NCBI RefSeq assembly: GCF_000238335.3
Contig: NZ_AHCB03000007.1
Span: 1-64,000, forward strand
Direction of reading: 5' to 3'
DNA from: Pseudoalteromonas marina
GTDB taxonomy: Bacteria > Pseudomonadota > Gammaproteobacteria > Enterobacterales > Alteromonadaceae
DNA length: 64,000 nucleotides
Translations under genes and position numbers: made by a program
Part shown: piece after piece, positions 27,760 through 37,709 of the stretch
Position numbering within the stretch: position 1 is the stretch's first letter
How the letters are laid out: every line of letters begins with the position of its first letter
Notes under the pieces: generated by a model
What the model was told of the DNA's origin: nothing
Database searches by the model: none
Seen by the model: only the letters and a program-made list of their open reading frames with translations

Positions 27760-28125
27760 CTAGTGAATGCCAAATTTATGCAAAATATTGTCCATTCTTG
27801 TTTTATCTATTGGTTTATTAATAAAATCGATAGCACCTAACTGAGCTACACGTAATTTCATTTTCTCTTGTATATCAGCAGAAATAACAAGTACAAAACA
27901 CTCAATCTTGTTTGTTTTTATGTATTCAAGAACGCCAACGCCGTCAATCTCAGGCATAGTTAAATCCAAACATAACAAATCAAAGCGGTTAGTTTTTAGT
28001 AATTCAATAGCTTGTGCGCCATTTGTAGCTTGCTGAATATCTGCATCTATACACTGTTGCAAACATCTGATTACTTGTTTTCGTGCAACTGTTGAGTCAT
28101 CACACACTAAAATAGAAAAATTCAT
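27760..28125 (-). CDS. Single-domain response regulator (CheY-like)
   Basis: 121 residues, receiver domain only. Acidic pair CDD at 8-10, phosphoacceptor Asp54 in CLDLTMPEIDG, and the conserved lysine in INKPID. No output domain. It is transcribed divergently from the sensor kinase at 28512, which is a possible partner, though this pairing is inference from position. It also lies upstream of thrL in the same direction, without obvious connection. Confidence 0.9.
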   Translation of the reverse strand: MNFSILVCDDSTVARKQVIRCLQQCIDADIQQATNGAQAIELLKTNRFDLLCLDLTMPEIDGVGVLEYIKTNKIECFVLVISADIQEKMKLRVAQLGAIDFINKPIDKTRMDNILHKFGIH

Positions 28126-28511
28126 ATTATAAAACTACTAAATAAGCATAATTAATGTCGTTAAGGGCGGCTGTCGTTGGTAAGCTCATACCCCAGTGCA
28201 ATAGTACCTATATTTACAACATAATACCTGGGCTTTTTGTCCACATTTTGTAACAATCTATTATTGAATAAACTTAACAAGCCAAAAGGGATAGTTTATT
28301 ATTACTTGAAAGTATAAAAAACAAACAAAAACTAGTTAATCAATAATATACAAACACTCTTAAGCAGTTAGTATGTGGCAAACAAAAGCAAAAATCAGCC
28401 CTTATTTATCATAAAATAAATCATTTATTATTTGTTTTTAAGCATTTATTGACTAAATTTTAAATAGTAGTGTAAATACTTAATTATATCTCAAGGAATT
28501 GTTGACCTCTC
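28126..28511. other. A/T-rich divergent promoter region
   Basis: A 386-base A/T-rich stretch between the response regulator and the histidine kinase. Apart from the promoter-like pair at 28449-28478, I see no gene, strong hairpin or long repeat. Confidence 0.6.
28449..28478 (+). promoter_or_regulatory. Possible promoter of the histidine kinase gene
   Basis: TTGACT (28449-28454), an 18-base spacer and TAAATA (28473-28478). The predicted start would give a leader of about 27 bases before the ATG at 28512, with AAGGA in between. Confidence 0.4.
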
Positions 28512-30278
28512 ATGCTACAGAAAAGCCTTTCTAAAAGATTATTGACCAGTGTGTTATCGGTCTATTTTTTGCTTACCTTTGTAGTGACATGCGGACAGGT
28601 GCTCGCTGAGTATTTAAACACTAAAGATTACATAAAAGATGAATTAGCAACCTTACAAAAAACCTTCAGCCGTAGCTTAACACGAGCTATTTGGGAGCTT
28701 AATACAAAACAAACAATCACCACCGCAGAAGGGCTACTCGCTATCCCCATGATAGAAGGGATCATAGTGCGTGATGACAGTGGTGAAGTTATTTCGCAGC
28801 TTGGTCGCTCTTTAGATATTCATAAACTCTATAGCCAGCAACTTGTCCAAGAAGAAGCCATGCTAGAAGACTCTAAATCAGGCTTGTTTGGGTATACATT
28901 CCCACTCATATTCGAATTTTCAGGACGAGCCACGCAAGTCGGTGATGTTACGTTATTTTCAAGTCGAGAAGTTGTATTAAGCAGAATAATGGTATCAATC
29001 TACTTTTTGATTGGTAATGCCATGATTAAGACTACATTCTTAATTATTTTATTTTTAATGGCCTTTAGAAAGCTACTTACCGACCCGCTTTATCAGCTCA
29101 CCGAACAAATTGAAAACCTGCAACTCGATGAGCTAGAAGGGCAACACATCGAAATTGAGACCGAAGAACACAATGAGCTTAAGGTAATGGAACACTCTTT
29201 TAATAACTTAATCGATAAGGTGGTTCAGTACAGAAAAGAGCTTGAACGAACTCAAAATAAATTAATTGTTAGCAACGAGAAGTTAGACCAACATAACATA
29301 CAATTAGAGCAGGATGTTGCGCGTAAAACGTCTAACTTAAGCCAAGCAATGATGGAATTACAACAGCAAAAATATGAATTAGAAAAACAAAAAATAGTAT
29401 TAACAGATGAGGTAGACCTTCGCCGCAGTACCGAAAAAGAACTGATCACCAAACAAGCGGAATCTCAACGCTATATTGATGAATTAAAACTGGCTCAAGA
29501 GCGACTCGTTGGTACAGAAAAAATGGCGGCATTAGGTGGCCTCGTTGCGGGGATCACTCACGACATAAACACGCCTATTGGCATCGGCGTTACTGCAGTA
29601 TCATTTTTAGAAGAGCGTTTAAATAAGTTAGAAAGTGCCTATGCTGAAAAAACACTTTCGCCCAAGGCGTTGGAAGAGTTTATTAACGAAGCCAAACAAA
29701 GCACAAGCTTGCTTACAACAAATTTAGATAGAGCCTCTGACCTTATTGCAAGTTTTAAGCAAATTGCTGTAGACCAAGCCAGTGAAGCTGTGCGTACCAT
29801 AAACTTTAAAGATTATGTAAATGAAGTAATTCGATCGCTTCACCCTAAATTGAAAAAAACATCGCACACTATTAATCTACAATGCCCTGATGACCTAGTA
29901 TTAAATTTGCCAGCCGGCGCCATAAGCCAAATATTTACTAATCTCATTGTTAATTCGCTTATTCATGGTTTTGAAGGTAAAGACAATGGTGTTATGGACA
30001 TTAACATCACAAGTGACGAAACCAACCTAACCATTAACTACAAAGACAACGGCAACGGAGTCACCGCTGAGCAGCTTGAAAAATTATTCAATCCGTTTTT
30101 CACCACCAAGCGAGATGAAGGTGGCAGTGGTTTGGGCACTCACATAATGTTTAATTTAGTTAAACAGACACTAAGCGGCTCAATTGAAGCGACAAGCGAG
30201 CCAGGCCAAGGACTGCACTATTTTATACAATTTCCTAAAAATATGGCTAAGCCTCTGTCTATATTCAATCAAAGCTAA
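28512..30278 (+). CDS. Membrane sensor histidine kinase
   Basis: 588 residues. Two membrane helices (about 10-33 and 160-185) frame a periplasmic sensor region. A HAMP-like segment and a long coiled coil (about 235-330) follow. The phosphoacceptor region reads EKMAALGGLVAGITHDINTPIG, an H-box of the type found in kinases of the NtrB/HWE-neighbouring class. ATPase motifs: N-box QIFTNLIVNSLIHGF, G1 DNGNGV, F-box FFTTKRDEGGSGLGTHI. No receiver domain. The divergent CheY-like gene at 27760 may be its partner. Ligand unknown. Confidence 0.9.
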   Translation: MLQKSLSKRLLTSVLSVYFLLTFVVTCGQVLAEYLNTKDYIKDELATLQKTFSRSLTRAIWELNTKQTITTAEGLLAIPMIEGIIVRDDSGEVISQLGRSLDIHKLYSQQLVQEEAMLEDSKSGLFGYTFPLIFEFSGRATQVGDVTLFSSREVVLSRIMVSIYFLIGNAMIKTTFLIILFLMAFRKLLTDPLYQLTEQIENLQLDELEGQHIEIETEEHNELKVMEHSFNNLIDKVVQYRKELERTQNKLIVSNEKLDQHNIQLEQDVARKTSNLSQAMMELQQQKYELEKQKIVLTDEVDLRRSTEKELITKQAESQRYIDELKLAQERLVGTEKMAALGGLVAGITHDINTPIGIGVTAVSFLEERLNKLESAYAEKTLSPKALEEFINEAKQSTSLLTTNLDRASDLIASFKQIAVDQASEAVRTINFKDYVNEVIRSLHPKLKKTSHTINLQCPDDLVLNLPAGAISQIFTNLIVNSLIHGFEGKDNGVMDINITSDETNLTINYKDNGNGVTAEQLEKLFNPFFTTKRDEGGSGLGTHIMFNLVKQTLSGSIEATSEPGQGLHYFIQFPKNMAKPLSIFNQS

Positions 30279-30362
30279 TTTAAATAGTCGTTAATCAGTC
30301 ATTTCGAGGAGCGACTTTTATTGTTATGATTGAGCAAATTTTTCAGATGGATTATCTCCCCT

Positions 30363-31280
30363 ATGTGGTTTAGTAACCTTATTTGTTACCGCTTTAAACA
30401 AGATGTTTCGTACACACAAGAAGACTTTGATAAAGCATTAGAACAAGATCTATTTCGTCCTTGCACAGGTCAAGAGCTCTCTACGTTTGGCTGGACGAAA
30501 GCATTTGGAAAGCATAGCGAAGCACTTTCTCACTTCTCTCAAAAAAGTATTTTAGTGTGCGCTAAACGCGAAGAAAAAGTATTACCCGCATCAGTCATCA
30601 ACGAATTAGTTGCCGAAAAAGTTGATCAAATTGAAGCTGAAGAAAACCGCCCCGTTAAAAAGAAAGAAAAAGACGAACTTAAAGAAAATATTCTTCACAC
30701 CCTACTTCCGCAAGCATTTACAAAGTCGAGCTTACAATTTGCATTTATTGACCAGGAAAACGGTTGGGTTGTGGTTAATAGTGCAAGTTTTAATAAAGCT
30801 GAGGAGCTGTTAGCACTGTTACGTAAATCGTTAGGTACGCTTCCAGTTGTGCCTGCATTTGCAAATTATGACCTTGATGTATTTTTAACTGATTGGCTAA
30901 CTAACTTCAGCACACCTGAAGGCTTTGCAATTGGTTCTGACGCTGAGCTTGAAGAAGCTGATGACAGTGGCGCGCAAGTTAAATTAAAAGGCCATGACTT
31001 GTCATGTGATGAAGTTAAATCACATCTTGAAAGTGGTAAACGCGTTACCAAGCTTGCCCTCGATTGGCAAGAACGTGTTAAATTCATGCTTCAAAATGAT
31101 GGGTCAATTAAACGTCTAAGTTATTCAGATACACTGAAAGAAGAAAACGCTGACATACCTAAAGAAGATATGGCAGTAAAACTTGATGCTGACTTCATTT
31201 TAGCATCAGAAGAAATTAAACAATTGTTAGAAGAGCTAACCCAAGGTTTAGGCGATGCAGATGATTTAGCCAATCCATAA
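30363..31280 (+). CDS. rdgC: Recombination-associated protein RdgC
   Basis: 305 residues from the ATG at 30363, whose MWFSNLICYRF matches the E. coli MLWFKNLMVYRL start. The frame is open upstream to a TTG at 30330, preceded at a long distance by GAGGAG, so 316 residues cannot be ruled out. Conserved blocks: CAKREEKVLPASVI, LLPQAF, LALLRKSLGTLPVVP, TKLALDWQERVKFML and DADFIL. RdgC is a ring-shaped DNA-binding dimer that limits RecA activity. Confidence 0.95.
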   Translation: MWFSNLICYRFKQDVSYTQEDFDKALEQDLFRPCTGQELSTFGWTKAFGKHSEALSHFSQKSILVCAKREEKVLPASVINELVAEKVDQIEAEENRPVKKKEKDELKENILHTLLPQAFTKSSLQFAFIDQENGWVVVNSASFNKAEELLALLRKSLGTLPVVPAFANYDLDVFLTDWLTNFSTPEGFAIGSDAELEEADDSGAQVKLKGHDLSCDEVKSHLESGKRVTKLALDWQERVKFMLQNDGSIKRLSYSDTLKEENADIPKEDMAVKLDADFILASEEIKQLLEELTQGLGDADDLANP

Positions 31281-31298
31281 CCGAAAGTTTAATGGCAA

Positions 31299-31328
31299 TA
31301 AAAAAGCACGATTAAATCGTGCTTTTTT
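31299..31328. terminator. Bidirectional terminator, rdgC / HDOD gene
   Basis: AAAAAAGCACGAT / ATCGTGCTTTTTT, with a 3-base loop and a run of T on both strands, between two converging genes. Confidence 0.92.
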
Positions 31329-31351
31329 ATTGCGCTAAATTTAAGGCTTAA

Positions 31352-32191
31352 TTAGCTAAACATGTCTTTTACATCTACAAGCATCTCGTTGTATTCATCG
31401 CTTGAGAACAACTGCATAGATGAAATAACACCTTTATCTATATACGTTTGTAAAGCAGCTGATTTATCAGATACCTGTAAAGTCCCCTCTAAAATAGCCC
31501 CAATTCGAATAAAATCTACATAACTTATTTGTTCTGGTTTATAGCTTGGATCTGCCCAGCTTAAAGCTACATCTGAGAACTCTGCAGGAAATTCCCACGC
31601 ATCCATGATTGATGAGCCAATTTTACCACTTAGTTTTTGAATGGCATGTGCTAAAAAGCTAGGATTTGCAAACACTTCAGGGTGACGCTCAGCCTCAGTT
31701 AAAATAGGCAGCACACCAATATTATAAACTAAGGCAGCTAAGGTAATTGAGTCGCGGTTTAACGAGGTTCGTTTATTATTTTGTAAATAAAACTCCATTA
31801 ACGTAATGGAATGACTCGCCACCGTTAATGTTTTTTGCCACGCCTTACCCATATAGCCTTTAATAAGGTCGTTGTTAGAAACAAATAGTTGTTCCATTGC
31901 CATCGCTGTCGCTATATTTTTAATTTGACGCAATCCAATACGGGTGACTGCTTGATGTAAGGTAGATACCTTAACCGCACGTCCCATGATTGCACTATTA
32001 GCCACTTTGATCATACGAGCAGATAACGAAGGGTCTTGTGAAATAACTTCCGACATTTGCATCAAATTAACTTCAGGATCGTCTGCAGCTTGGCGAACTT
32101 TAATCGCAACCTCAGGGAGTGTAGGTAATACAAGCGTATCGTTATTTATTCTATCAACTAATATTGTTAATAATGCATTCTCTGTAGACAT
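31352..32191 (-). CDS. HDOD-domain signalling protein
   Basis: 279 residues, essentially one HDOD domain (about 15-215): LPTLPEVAIKVRQAADDPEVN, ISQDPSLSARMIKVANSA and the TLHQAVTRIGLRQIKNI block are typical. HDOD proteins resemble HD phosphohydrolases but lack the metal ligands, and act as regulators in motility, stress and cyclic di-GMP circuits. No output domain is attached. Monocistronic, with a 289-base divergent region before the M49-like peptidase gene. Partner unknown. Confidence 0.88.
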   Translation of the reverse strand: MSTENALLTILVDRINNDTLVLPTLPEVAIKVRQAADDPEVNLMQMSEVISQDPSLSARMIKVANSAIMGRAVKVSTLHQAVTRIGLRQIKNIATAMAMEQLFVSNNDLIKGYMGKAWQKTLTVASHSITLMEFYLQNNKRTSLNRDSITLAALVYNIGVLPILTEAERHPEVFANPSFLAHAIQKLSGKIGSSIMDAWEFPAEFSDVALSWADPSYKPEQISYVDFIRIGAILEGTLQVSDKSAALQTYIDKGVISSMQLFSSDEYNEMLVDVKDMFS

Positions 32192-32480
32192 AAAGCAGTC
32201 ATCCTTTTTAGTTGTAATATTACTACACGCTACAACAGTTAATTTTTATAATAATGAACTTACAATCAGTATTGCCTAACTTACCGTTAAAGTTAAGAAA
32301 ATTTTATAACTTTATTTCTGTCTCTCATTTTCAACGACACTATTGCCCATACACCGCCTAATACTTGCTATTTACTGTTTAGGTTTGCTTTAATGCTGGC
32401 ACAATATAGTAGCGTGCCGTCAACGAGCCTCCCAACAAGCATCTACTTATCATTAAATTAACTTTTAAATAGGCAAAATA

Positions 32481-34169
32481 ATGATCTTAAATAAAATTAG
32501 CCAAGCCATTTTACTCTCTGGTGTTGTTTTTCTGAGTGCGTGTTCAGATAAACCTTCGTCACCTGCCGAGACCACATCGCAAACACCCGTAAAAGTAATG
32601 GGGCCTGAGCTTATTAATGTTGATGAACAACGCTTAAATATATACACCGACTTTAGCTTACAAAGCGATTTATCACACTTGAGTGACAATCAAAAAGCAA
32701 TGATTGCCATCCTTATAGATGCGTCAAAAATAATGGATGCCTTATTTTGGAAACAAGCATTTGGTGAAGATAAAGAGACATTTTTAGCAAAGCTAACCGA
32801 TCAACAAATTCGCAAATTTGCTGACATAAACTACGGCCCGTGGGATCGTTTAAATGGCGATGAAACGTTCCTTTCAGGTTATAAAGAAAAGTCATTAGGT
32901 GCGCAGTTTTACCCAGCGGATATAACTAAAGAAGAGCTTAACAACGCAGACGTTGAAGACAAAACAGGCTTATACTCAATTATCAAACGCGACGAACAAG
33001 GCAAGCTTTACAGCGTGCCTTACTCAAAAGAGTACGCAACAGAACTTGCACAGGCAGCCGACCTTCTTCGCCAAGCCAGCAAACTTGCCGACAATAAAGA
33101 ATTTGCAAATTACCTAAATCTTCGTGCGGACGCGCTGCAAAAAGATGACTTTCAGGTCTCTGATTTTGCGTGGATGGACATGAAAAATAACCCCATTGAT
33201 GTTGTTATTGGACCAATTGAAACTTACGAAGATCAACTATTTGGCTACCGTACTGCCTATGAATCTTATGTATTAATCAAAGATTTAAAGTGGAGCGAAC
33301 GTCTTGCCAAGTTTGCAGCCTTTTTGCCTGAACTTCAAAAAGGTTTACCTGTTGATGACAAATACAAACACGAAGTACCTGGTTCAGATGCTGACTTAAA
33401 TGCCTACGACGTTGTTTATTATGCAGGTCATTCAAATGCAGGCAGTAAAACCATTGCAATCAACTTACCTAACGATGAACAGGTACAGTTAGAAAAAGGC
33501 ACGCGCCGCCTACAACTTAAAAATGCTATGCGGGCTAAATTTGATAAAATTTTAGTGCCTATTTCAGAGCAGTTAATCGTGCCTGAACAACGAAAGCACA
33601 TTACCTTTGATGCTTTTTTTGCAAACACCATGTTCCATGAAGTAGCGCATGGTTTAGGCATTAAAAATACGATTACGGGTAAAGGAACGGTTCGCCAATC
33701 ATTACAAGAGCACGCAAGCGCACTTGAAGAAGGTAAAGCCGACATTTTAGGCTTATACATGGTTGAGCAATTATTAAACAAAGGCGAAATCAGCGAAGGA
33801 ACCATTGAAGATTACTACATTACTTTTATGGCCGGTATTTTCCGCTCAGTGCGCTTTGGCGCGTCAAGTGCACACGGTAAAGCGAATATGATTCGCTTTA
33901 ACTTTTTTGCACAAGAAGGGGCATTTTCTAAAAATGAAGAAGGCTTCTACCGCGTCAATATGGAAAAAATGAGTATTGCTATGGCAAAGCTTTCTCGTCT
34001 AATTTTAACTTTGCAAGGTGACGGCGATTACCAAAAAGTCGACCAGCTGATTGCAACCCATGGTGATATTAAAGAGTCTCTCACCAAAGATTTAGAAAAA
34101 CTAAGCCAAGCAAACATCCCTGTAGATGTGACCTTTAAACAAGGTAAAGACATACTTGGTCTTAACTAA
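32481..34169 (+). CDS. M49-like zinc metallopeptidase lipoprotein (DPP III-related)
   Basis: 562 residues. N-terminal lipobox VVFLSACS gives a lipid-anchored mature protein. The zinc motif is HEVAH followed by GLG, and the second motif is EEGKAD about 50 residues later. Both recall family M49 (HEXXGH ... EEXRAE/D), but the first motif is a pentapeptide rather than the usual hexapeptide. The family removes dipeptides from peptide N-termini. Some relatives are mislabelled in databases as dihydrofolate reductase. Starts at ATG 32481 near AGGC. Converges on the phosphatase-like gene. Confidence 0.82.
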   Translation: MILNKISQAILLSGVVFLSACSDKPSSPAETTSQTPVKVMGPELINVDEQRLNIYTDFSLQSDLSHLSDNQKAMIAILIDASKIMDALFWKQAFGEDKETFLAKLTDQQIRKFADINYGPWDRLNGDETFLSGYKEKSLGAQFYPADITKEELNNADVEDKTGLYSIIKRDEQGKLYSVPYSKEYATELAQAADLLRQASKLADNKEFANYLNLRADALQKDDFQVSDFAWMDMKNNPIDVVIGPIETYEDQLFGYRTAYESYVLIKDLKWSERLAKFAAFLPELQKGLPVDDKYKHEVPGSDADLNAYDVVYYAGHSNAGSKTIAINLPNDEQVQLEKGTRRLQLKNAMRAKFDKILVPISEQLIVPEQRKHITFDAFFANTMFHEVAHGLGIKNTITGKGTVRQSLQEHASALEEGKADILGLYMVEQLLNKGEISEGTIEDYYITFMAGIFRSVRFGASSAHGKANMIRFNFFAQEGAFSKNEEGFYRVNMEKMSIAMAKLSRLILTLQGDGDYQKVDQLIATHGDIKESLTKDLEKLSQANIPVDVTFKQGKDILGLN

Positions 34170-34174
34170 AACTA

Positions 34175-34206
34175 AAAGGCGTTACAGTTAACCTTGTAAC
34201 GCCTTT
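34175..34206. terminator. Bidirectional terminator after the M49-like gene
   Basis: 11-bp stem AAAGGCGTTAC (34175-34185) with GTAACGCCTTT (34196-34206), five bases past one stop and four before the other, with a T-rich plus-strand tail. Confidence 0.8.
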
Positions 34207-34210
34207 ATTT

Positions 34211-34738
34211 TTATTTGCTCATAACATCACGCACTTTAGATTCAAGGCTTTTCATCCCCCAACGTTTTCCTTTTTCGAGTGCTTCGTCAACGCTTAATCC
34301 GTCTTCATGGGCTGATATAGCGACTAAAGCACCGACCCGATTACTACTTGCACAATGAACCAAAACTGGCTCACCGTTTAGCTTTTTAAGTAAACTGGCT
34401 AAGTTGCGGGCATTTTCTACTGTAATATCTTGCGCGCCAGAAATAGGTAATGCGTGATAACCCATACCAAGCGCCTCAACAAACTCGCCTTCATCCCAAT
34501 CTTGTTCATTTGCTCCACGTAAATTTATAACGTGCTTCACATCTGCTTTAGACAATTGCTTTAATTGCTCTTTACTAGGCTGCGCAGCCGAATACACAAG
34601 GTTGCTATGAGCAGCAAAGTTCTTTATGTCTGCCTTTTTTACAACCTCAGTATTATTTAGCGGCTCAGTAGCTGCAACATAATCGCCCGATAGCGCAATA
34701 ATAAATAAGCTAGTACTTAGAGTTTTAAGTAATTTCAT
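34211..34738 (-). CDS. Exported dual-specificity-phosphatase-like protein (CX5R)
   Basis: 175 residues from ATG 34738, preceded by AGGA; a GTG four codons upstream is less likely. A signal peptide (MKLLKTLSTSLFIIALSG) is present. The cysteine phosphatase signature VHCASSNRVG (HCX5R) is intact, and the N-terminal YSAAQPSKEQL, VINLRG and ALPISGAQDIT segments match the DUF442/beta-lactamase-hydrolase-like phosphatase group. The substrate is unknown; a periplasmic phosphatase or persulfide-linked role is possible. 32 bases downstream of the HIT gene, same strand. Confidence 0.83.
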   Translation of the reverse strand: MKLLKTLSTSLFIIALSGDYVAATEPLNNTEVVKKADIKNFAAHSNLVYSAAQPSKEQLKQLSKADVKHVINLRGANEQDWDEGEFVEALGMGYHALPISGAQDITVENARNLASLLKKLNGEPVLVHCASSNRVGALVAISAHEDGLSVDEALEKGKRWGMKSLESKVRDVMSK

Positions 34739-34770
34739 ATTAATCCTCACTTGTGTAAATGTTTTGGCTT

Positions 34771-35169
34771 TTAAAAACGTGCTTTTATTTTTTCTATTTG
34801 TTCTTCAGTGTAAGGGACCGCCGCAAACTTACCCCATATTGGCGCAGGCCACGCTATATCAGTTTTAAATCGTGCAATATGATGAATGTGTAATTGCGGC
34901 ACCATATTCCCTAAAGCTGCGACGTTTAATTTATCTGGGTTAAAAACCTCAATAAGTAACTTACTTAGTTTTGCAGACTCTTTTAAATACACCACTTGAT
35001 CGTCTTCAGATAAGTCGATTATTTCTTTTAAACCAGCTTGCCTAGGCACTAATACAAACCACGGGTACAGGCTATCGTTTAATAAAAGCACCTTGCACAG
35101 TGGCCAATCGGCTAACTCTATACAATCTCGTTTAAGTTCAACGGCCAGTTCAAAGTCGCTATCTGTCAT
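34771..35169 (-). CDS. HIT-family hydrolase
   Basis: 132 residues with the histidine-triad motif in NMVPQLHIHHIARF (HxHHx form; the usual pattern is HxHxH). YPWFVLVPR and DQVVYLKESAKLS are typical of the bacterial HIT group that hydrolyses dinucleoside polyphosphates or nucleoside phosphoramidates. Small cytoplasmic enzyme; exact substrate unknown. Divergent from the DPP IV gene. Confidence 0.88.
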   Translation of the reverse strand: MTDSDFELAVELKRDCIELADWPLCKVLLLNDSLYPWFVLVPRQAGLKEIIDLSEDDQVVYLKESAKLSKLLIEVFNPDKLNVAALGNMVPQLHIHHIARFKTDIAWPAPIWGKFAAVPYTEEQIEKIKARF

Positions 35170-35282
35170 TGTGTTTTACCTTGTTAATCTTTAATAATTG
35201 CTACTTTATAGCATTTAGTTGCAGTTGCACACGCTTGGCTTTACCATTCAAAATAATATTTATACTGAGCTAAGGTAACCTT

Positions 35283-37508
35283 GTGCTAAAAAAAATAAAA
35301 CACCTCTCACTTGCTGTACCACTAATTGTGGGCGCTATCAGTGTTCAAGCAAAACCTTTATCGCTAGAACGCATTTTTGATGATCCAAGCCTATCAGGTA
35401 AATCTCCCGTTCAACTTAAATTCTCACCTGATGGAAGCCGTGTAACTTACCTACAGGGTAAAACTGACGACTACAACCGCTACGATTTGTGGGAATACAA
35501 CTTAGAAGATAACACTAATCGTGTATTGGTCGATTCAGCCGAATTATTTTCTGGCCCTGAAAACCTATCAGACGAAGAAAAAGCACGCCGCGAACGCCAA
35601 CGTATTTTTGGCAAAGGTATTCTAGAATACACATGGTCAACCGATGGCAAAGCACTTTTATTTCCGCTAAATGGCGATCTGTATTACTACGACTTAGCCT
35701 CAGCTAAAAGTAAAAAGCTAACCAACACAGATGCATTTGAAACCGATGCACGCTTTTCGCCAAAAGGAAACTATGTATCGTTTATACGCGAACAAAACCT
35801 ATACGCATTAGCACTTAATTCAGGTAAAGAAATTCAATTAAGCCAAGACGGTGGCGGCGTTATTAAAAATGGCATGGCCGAATTTGTAGCACAAGAAGAA
35901 ATGAGCCGCATGACTGGCTACTGGTGGTCGGGCGATGAAACTAAAATTGCTTATACACGTGTTGATGAGTCACCTGTTAAAGAAGCTATTCGCAACGAAA
36001 TATACGCTGACGAAGTAAAGCTCTTTAATCAACGTTATCCATTTACCGGTACCGACAACGTTAAAATTCAACTCGGTGTGGTTAAATTAAACAATCAACA
36101 TGTTGATTGGATTGATTTAGGTAAAGACGAAGATATTTACATTGCTCGCGCTAAATGGTTAAAAGACAGCAAAACACTTTCTTACCAATGGCAAAATCGT
36201 TCGCAACAAACACTCGAACTTCGCTTTTATGACTCTGAGTCTAAAAAGCAAAAAGTAGCCCTAACAGAAAACAGCGATACATGGATCAATCTGCATTTTG
36301 ATCTCGTTTTTTTAAAAGACAAAAAACACTTTGTGTGGGCTTCTGAGCGTGATGGGTTTAAGCACCTTTATCTTTACCGCACAAATGGACAGTTAGTTCG
36401 TCAAATTACATCGGGTGACTGGGCTGTTGATAGCCTAAAAGGCATTGATGAGAAAAAAGGCATTGTGTACTTTGCTGGCAGAAAAGACACACCACTTGAA
36501 AGCCACTTATACAGCGCACCTTTATTTAAAAAAGGTGACTCTAAACGAATTACTGAAGAAGGCCAGTACCACAACGTAGTGCTAGCAAAAGATAATAAAA
36601 CCTTTATCGACACAAGTTCTTCTGTTAATAAGCCTAAGTCGGCAGCACTGCGTAAAGTTAACGGCGAATTTATTACTTGGCTTGAAGAAAACAAGCTAGA
36701 TAACAGCCACCCACTTACACCTTATTTGAGCAATTTAGCAACACCTGAGTATGGCACGTTAAAAGCCGACGATGGACAAATAATGCATTACCGCTTATTC
36801 AAACCAACTAATATGAGTGCAGGTAAAAAACATCCAGTCATTGTTAACGTATACGGCGGCCCGCATGCTCAACGCGTTACAAACAGCTGGCGCAGTAAAA
36901 ACTTATACTTTCAATATATGGCGCAGCAAGGTTATGTAATTTTTCAACTTGATAACCGTGGTTCGTACAACCGTGGTAAAAAGTTTGAAGACGCTATATA
37001 CAAAAACCTAGGTGACGTTGAAGTACGCGACCAAATTAAAGGCGTTGAATTTTTACGTACACTTGACTACGTAGATGCTAAACGCATTGGTATTTACGGC
37101 CATAGCTACGGTGGCTATATGGCGCTTATGACCATGTTTAAAGCTGGTGACTACTTTAATGCCGGTGTATCAGGTGCTCCGGTAACTGATTGGGCATTAT
37201 ACGACACTCATTACACAGAGCGTTATTTAGGTCACCCTGATACAAATGCAAAAGGTTATGAAGCTAGCGCAGTATTTCCATATACCGATGGTCTTAAGGG
37301 ACCACTAATGATTTATCACGGTATGGCAGACGACAATGTATTGTTTACTCATGCAACTAAACTATTTAAACAACTACAAGACAGTGAAAAACAGTTTGAA
37401 ATGATGACCTACCCAGGTTCAAAACATAGCTTGCGCGGTAAGCAAGTTCAAACTCATTTACACCAAACTATTACAAATTTCTTTAACCGTCATTTTGATG
37501 TTAAATAA
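35283..37508 (+). CDS. Exported dipeptidyl-peptidase IV (S9B)
   Basis: 741 residues beginning at a GTG with AAGGT upstream and a signal peptide cut near VQAKP. An N-terminal eight-bladed propeller (about 40-480) is followed by an alpha/beta hydrolase domain. The catalytic triad is visible: Ser608 in GHSYGGYMA, Asp683 in MADDNVLF, His715 in SKHSLRG. The double glutamate in VAQEEMSR corresponds to the DPP IV residues that hold the free N-terminus of substrates. It releases X-Pro dipeptides in the periplasm or outside and fits a protein-scavenging marine lifestyle. Confidence 0.93.
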   Translation: MLKKIKHLSLAVPLIVGAISVQAKPLSLERIFDDPSLSGKSPVQLKFSPDGSRVTYLQGKTDDYNRYDLWEYNLEDNTNRVLVDSAELFSGPENLSDEEKARRERQRIFGKGILEYTWSTDGKALLFPLNGDLYYYDLASAKSKKLTNTDAFETDARFSPKGNYVSFIREQNLYALALNSGKEIQLSQDGGGVIKNGMAEFVAQEEMSRMTGYWWSGDETKIAYTRVDESPVKEAIRNEIYADEVKLFNQRYPFTGTDNVKIQLGVVKLNNQHVDWIDLGKDEDIYIARAKWLKDSKTLSYQWQNRSQQTLELRFYDSESKKQKVALTENSDTWINLHFDLVFLKDKKHFVWASERDGFKHLYLYRTNGQLVRQITSGDWAVDSLKGIDEKKGIVYFAGRKDTPLESHLYSAPLFKKGDSKRITEEGQYHNVVLAKDNKTFIDTSSSVNKPKSAALRKVNGEFITWLEENKLDNSHPLTPYLSNLATPEYGTLKADDGQIMHYRLFKPTNMSAGKKHPVIVNVYGGPHAQRVTNSWRSKNLYFQYMAQQGYVIFQLDNRGSYNRGKKFEDAIYKNLGDVEVRDQIKGVEFLRTLDYVDAKRIGIYGHSYGGYMALMTMFKAGDYFNAGVSGAPVTDWALYDTHYTERYLGHPDTNAKGYEASAVFPYTDGLKGPLMIYHGMADDNVLFTHATKLFKQLQDSEKQFEMMTYPGSKHSLRGKQVQTHLHQTITNFFNRHFDVK

Positions 37509-37528
37509 CAAACAGTAACTAACTTATT

Positions 37529-37556
37529 AAGGCTGATTTTTTAATCAGCCTTTTTT
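37529..37556 (+). terminator. Terminator after the DPP IV gene
   Basis: 10-bp stem AAGGCTGATT / AATCAGCCTT with a T4 loop and a T6 tail, about 20 bases past the stop. Confidence 0.9.
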
Positions 37557-37709
37557 ATTTAAAAAGAGTCTTAAACTCAGCCTTAGTTAAATGCCTCAAA
37601 TACAGCTTTAAATTTAACCTCGAAATATAAACTAGCCCTAGATTAAACGCATATTTTTACTAAACTTATTTGGTGCACTTTTTTGTGCAAATAATTAAAG
37701 GATACGCAC

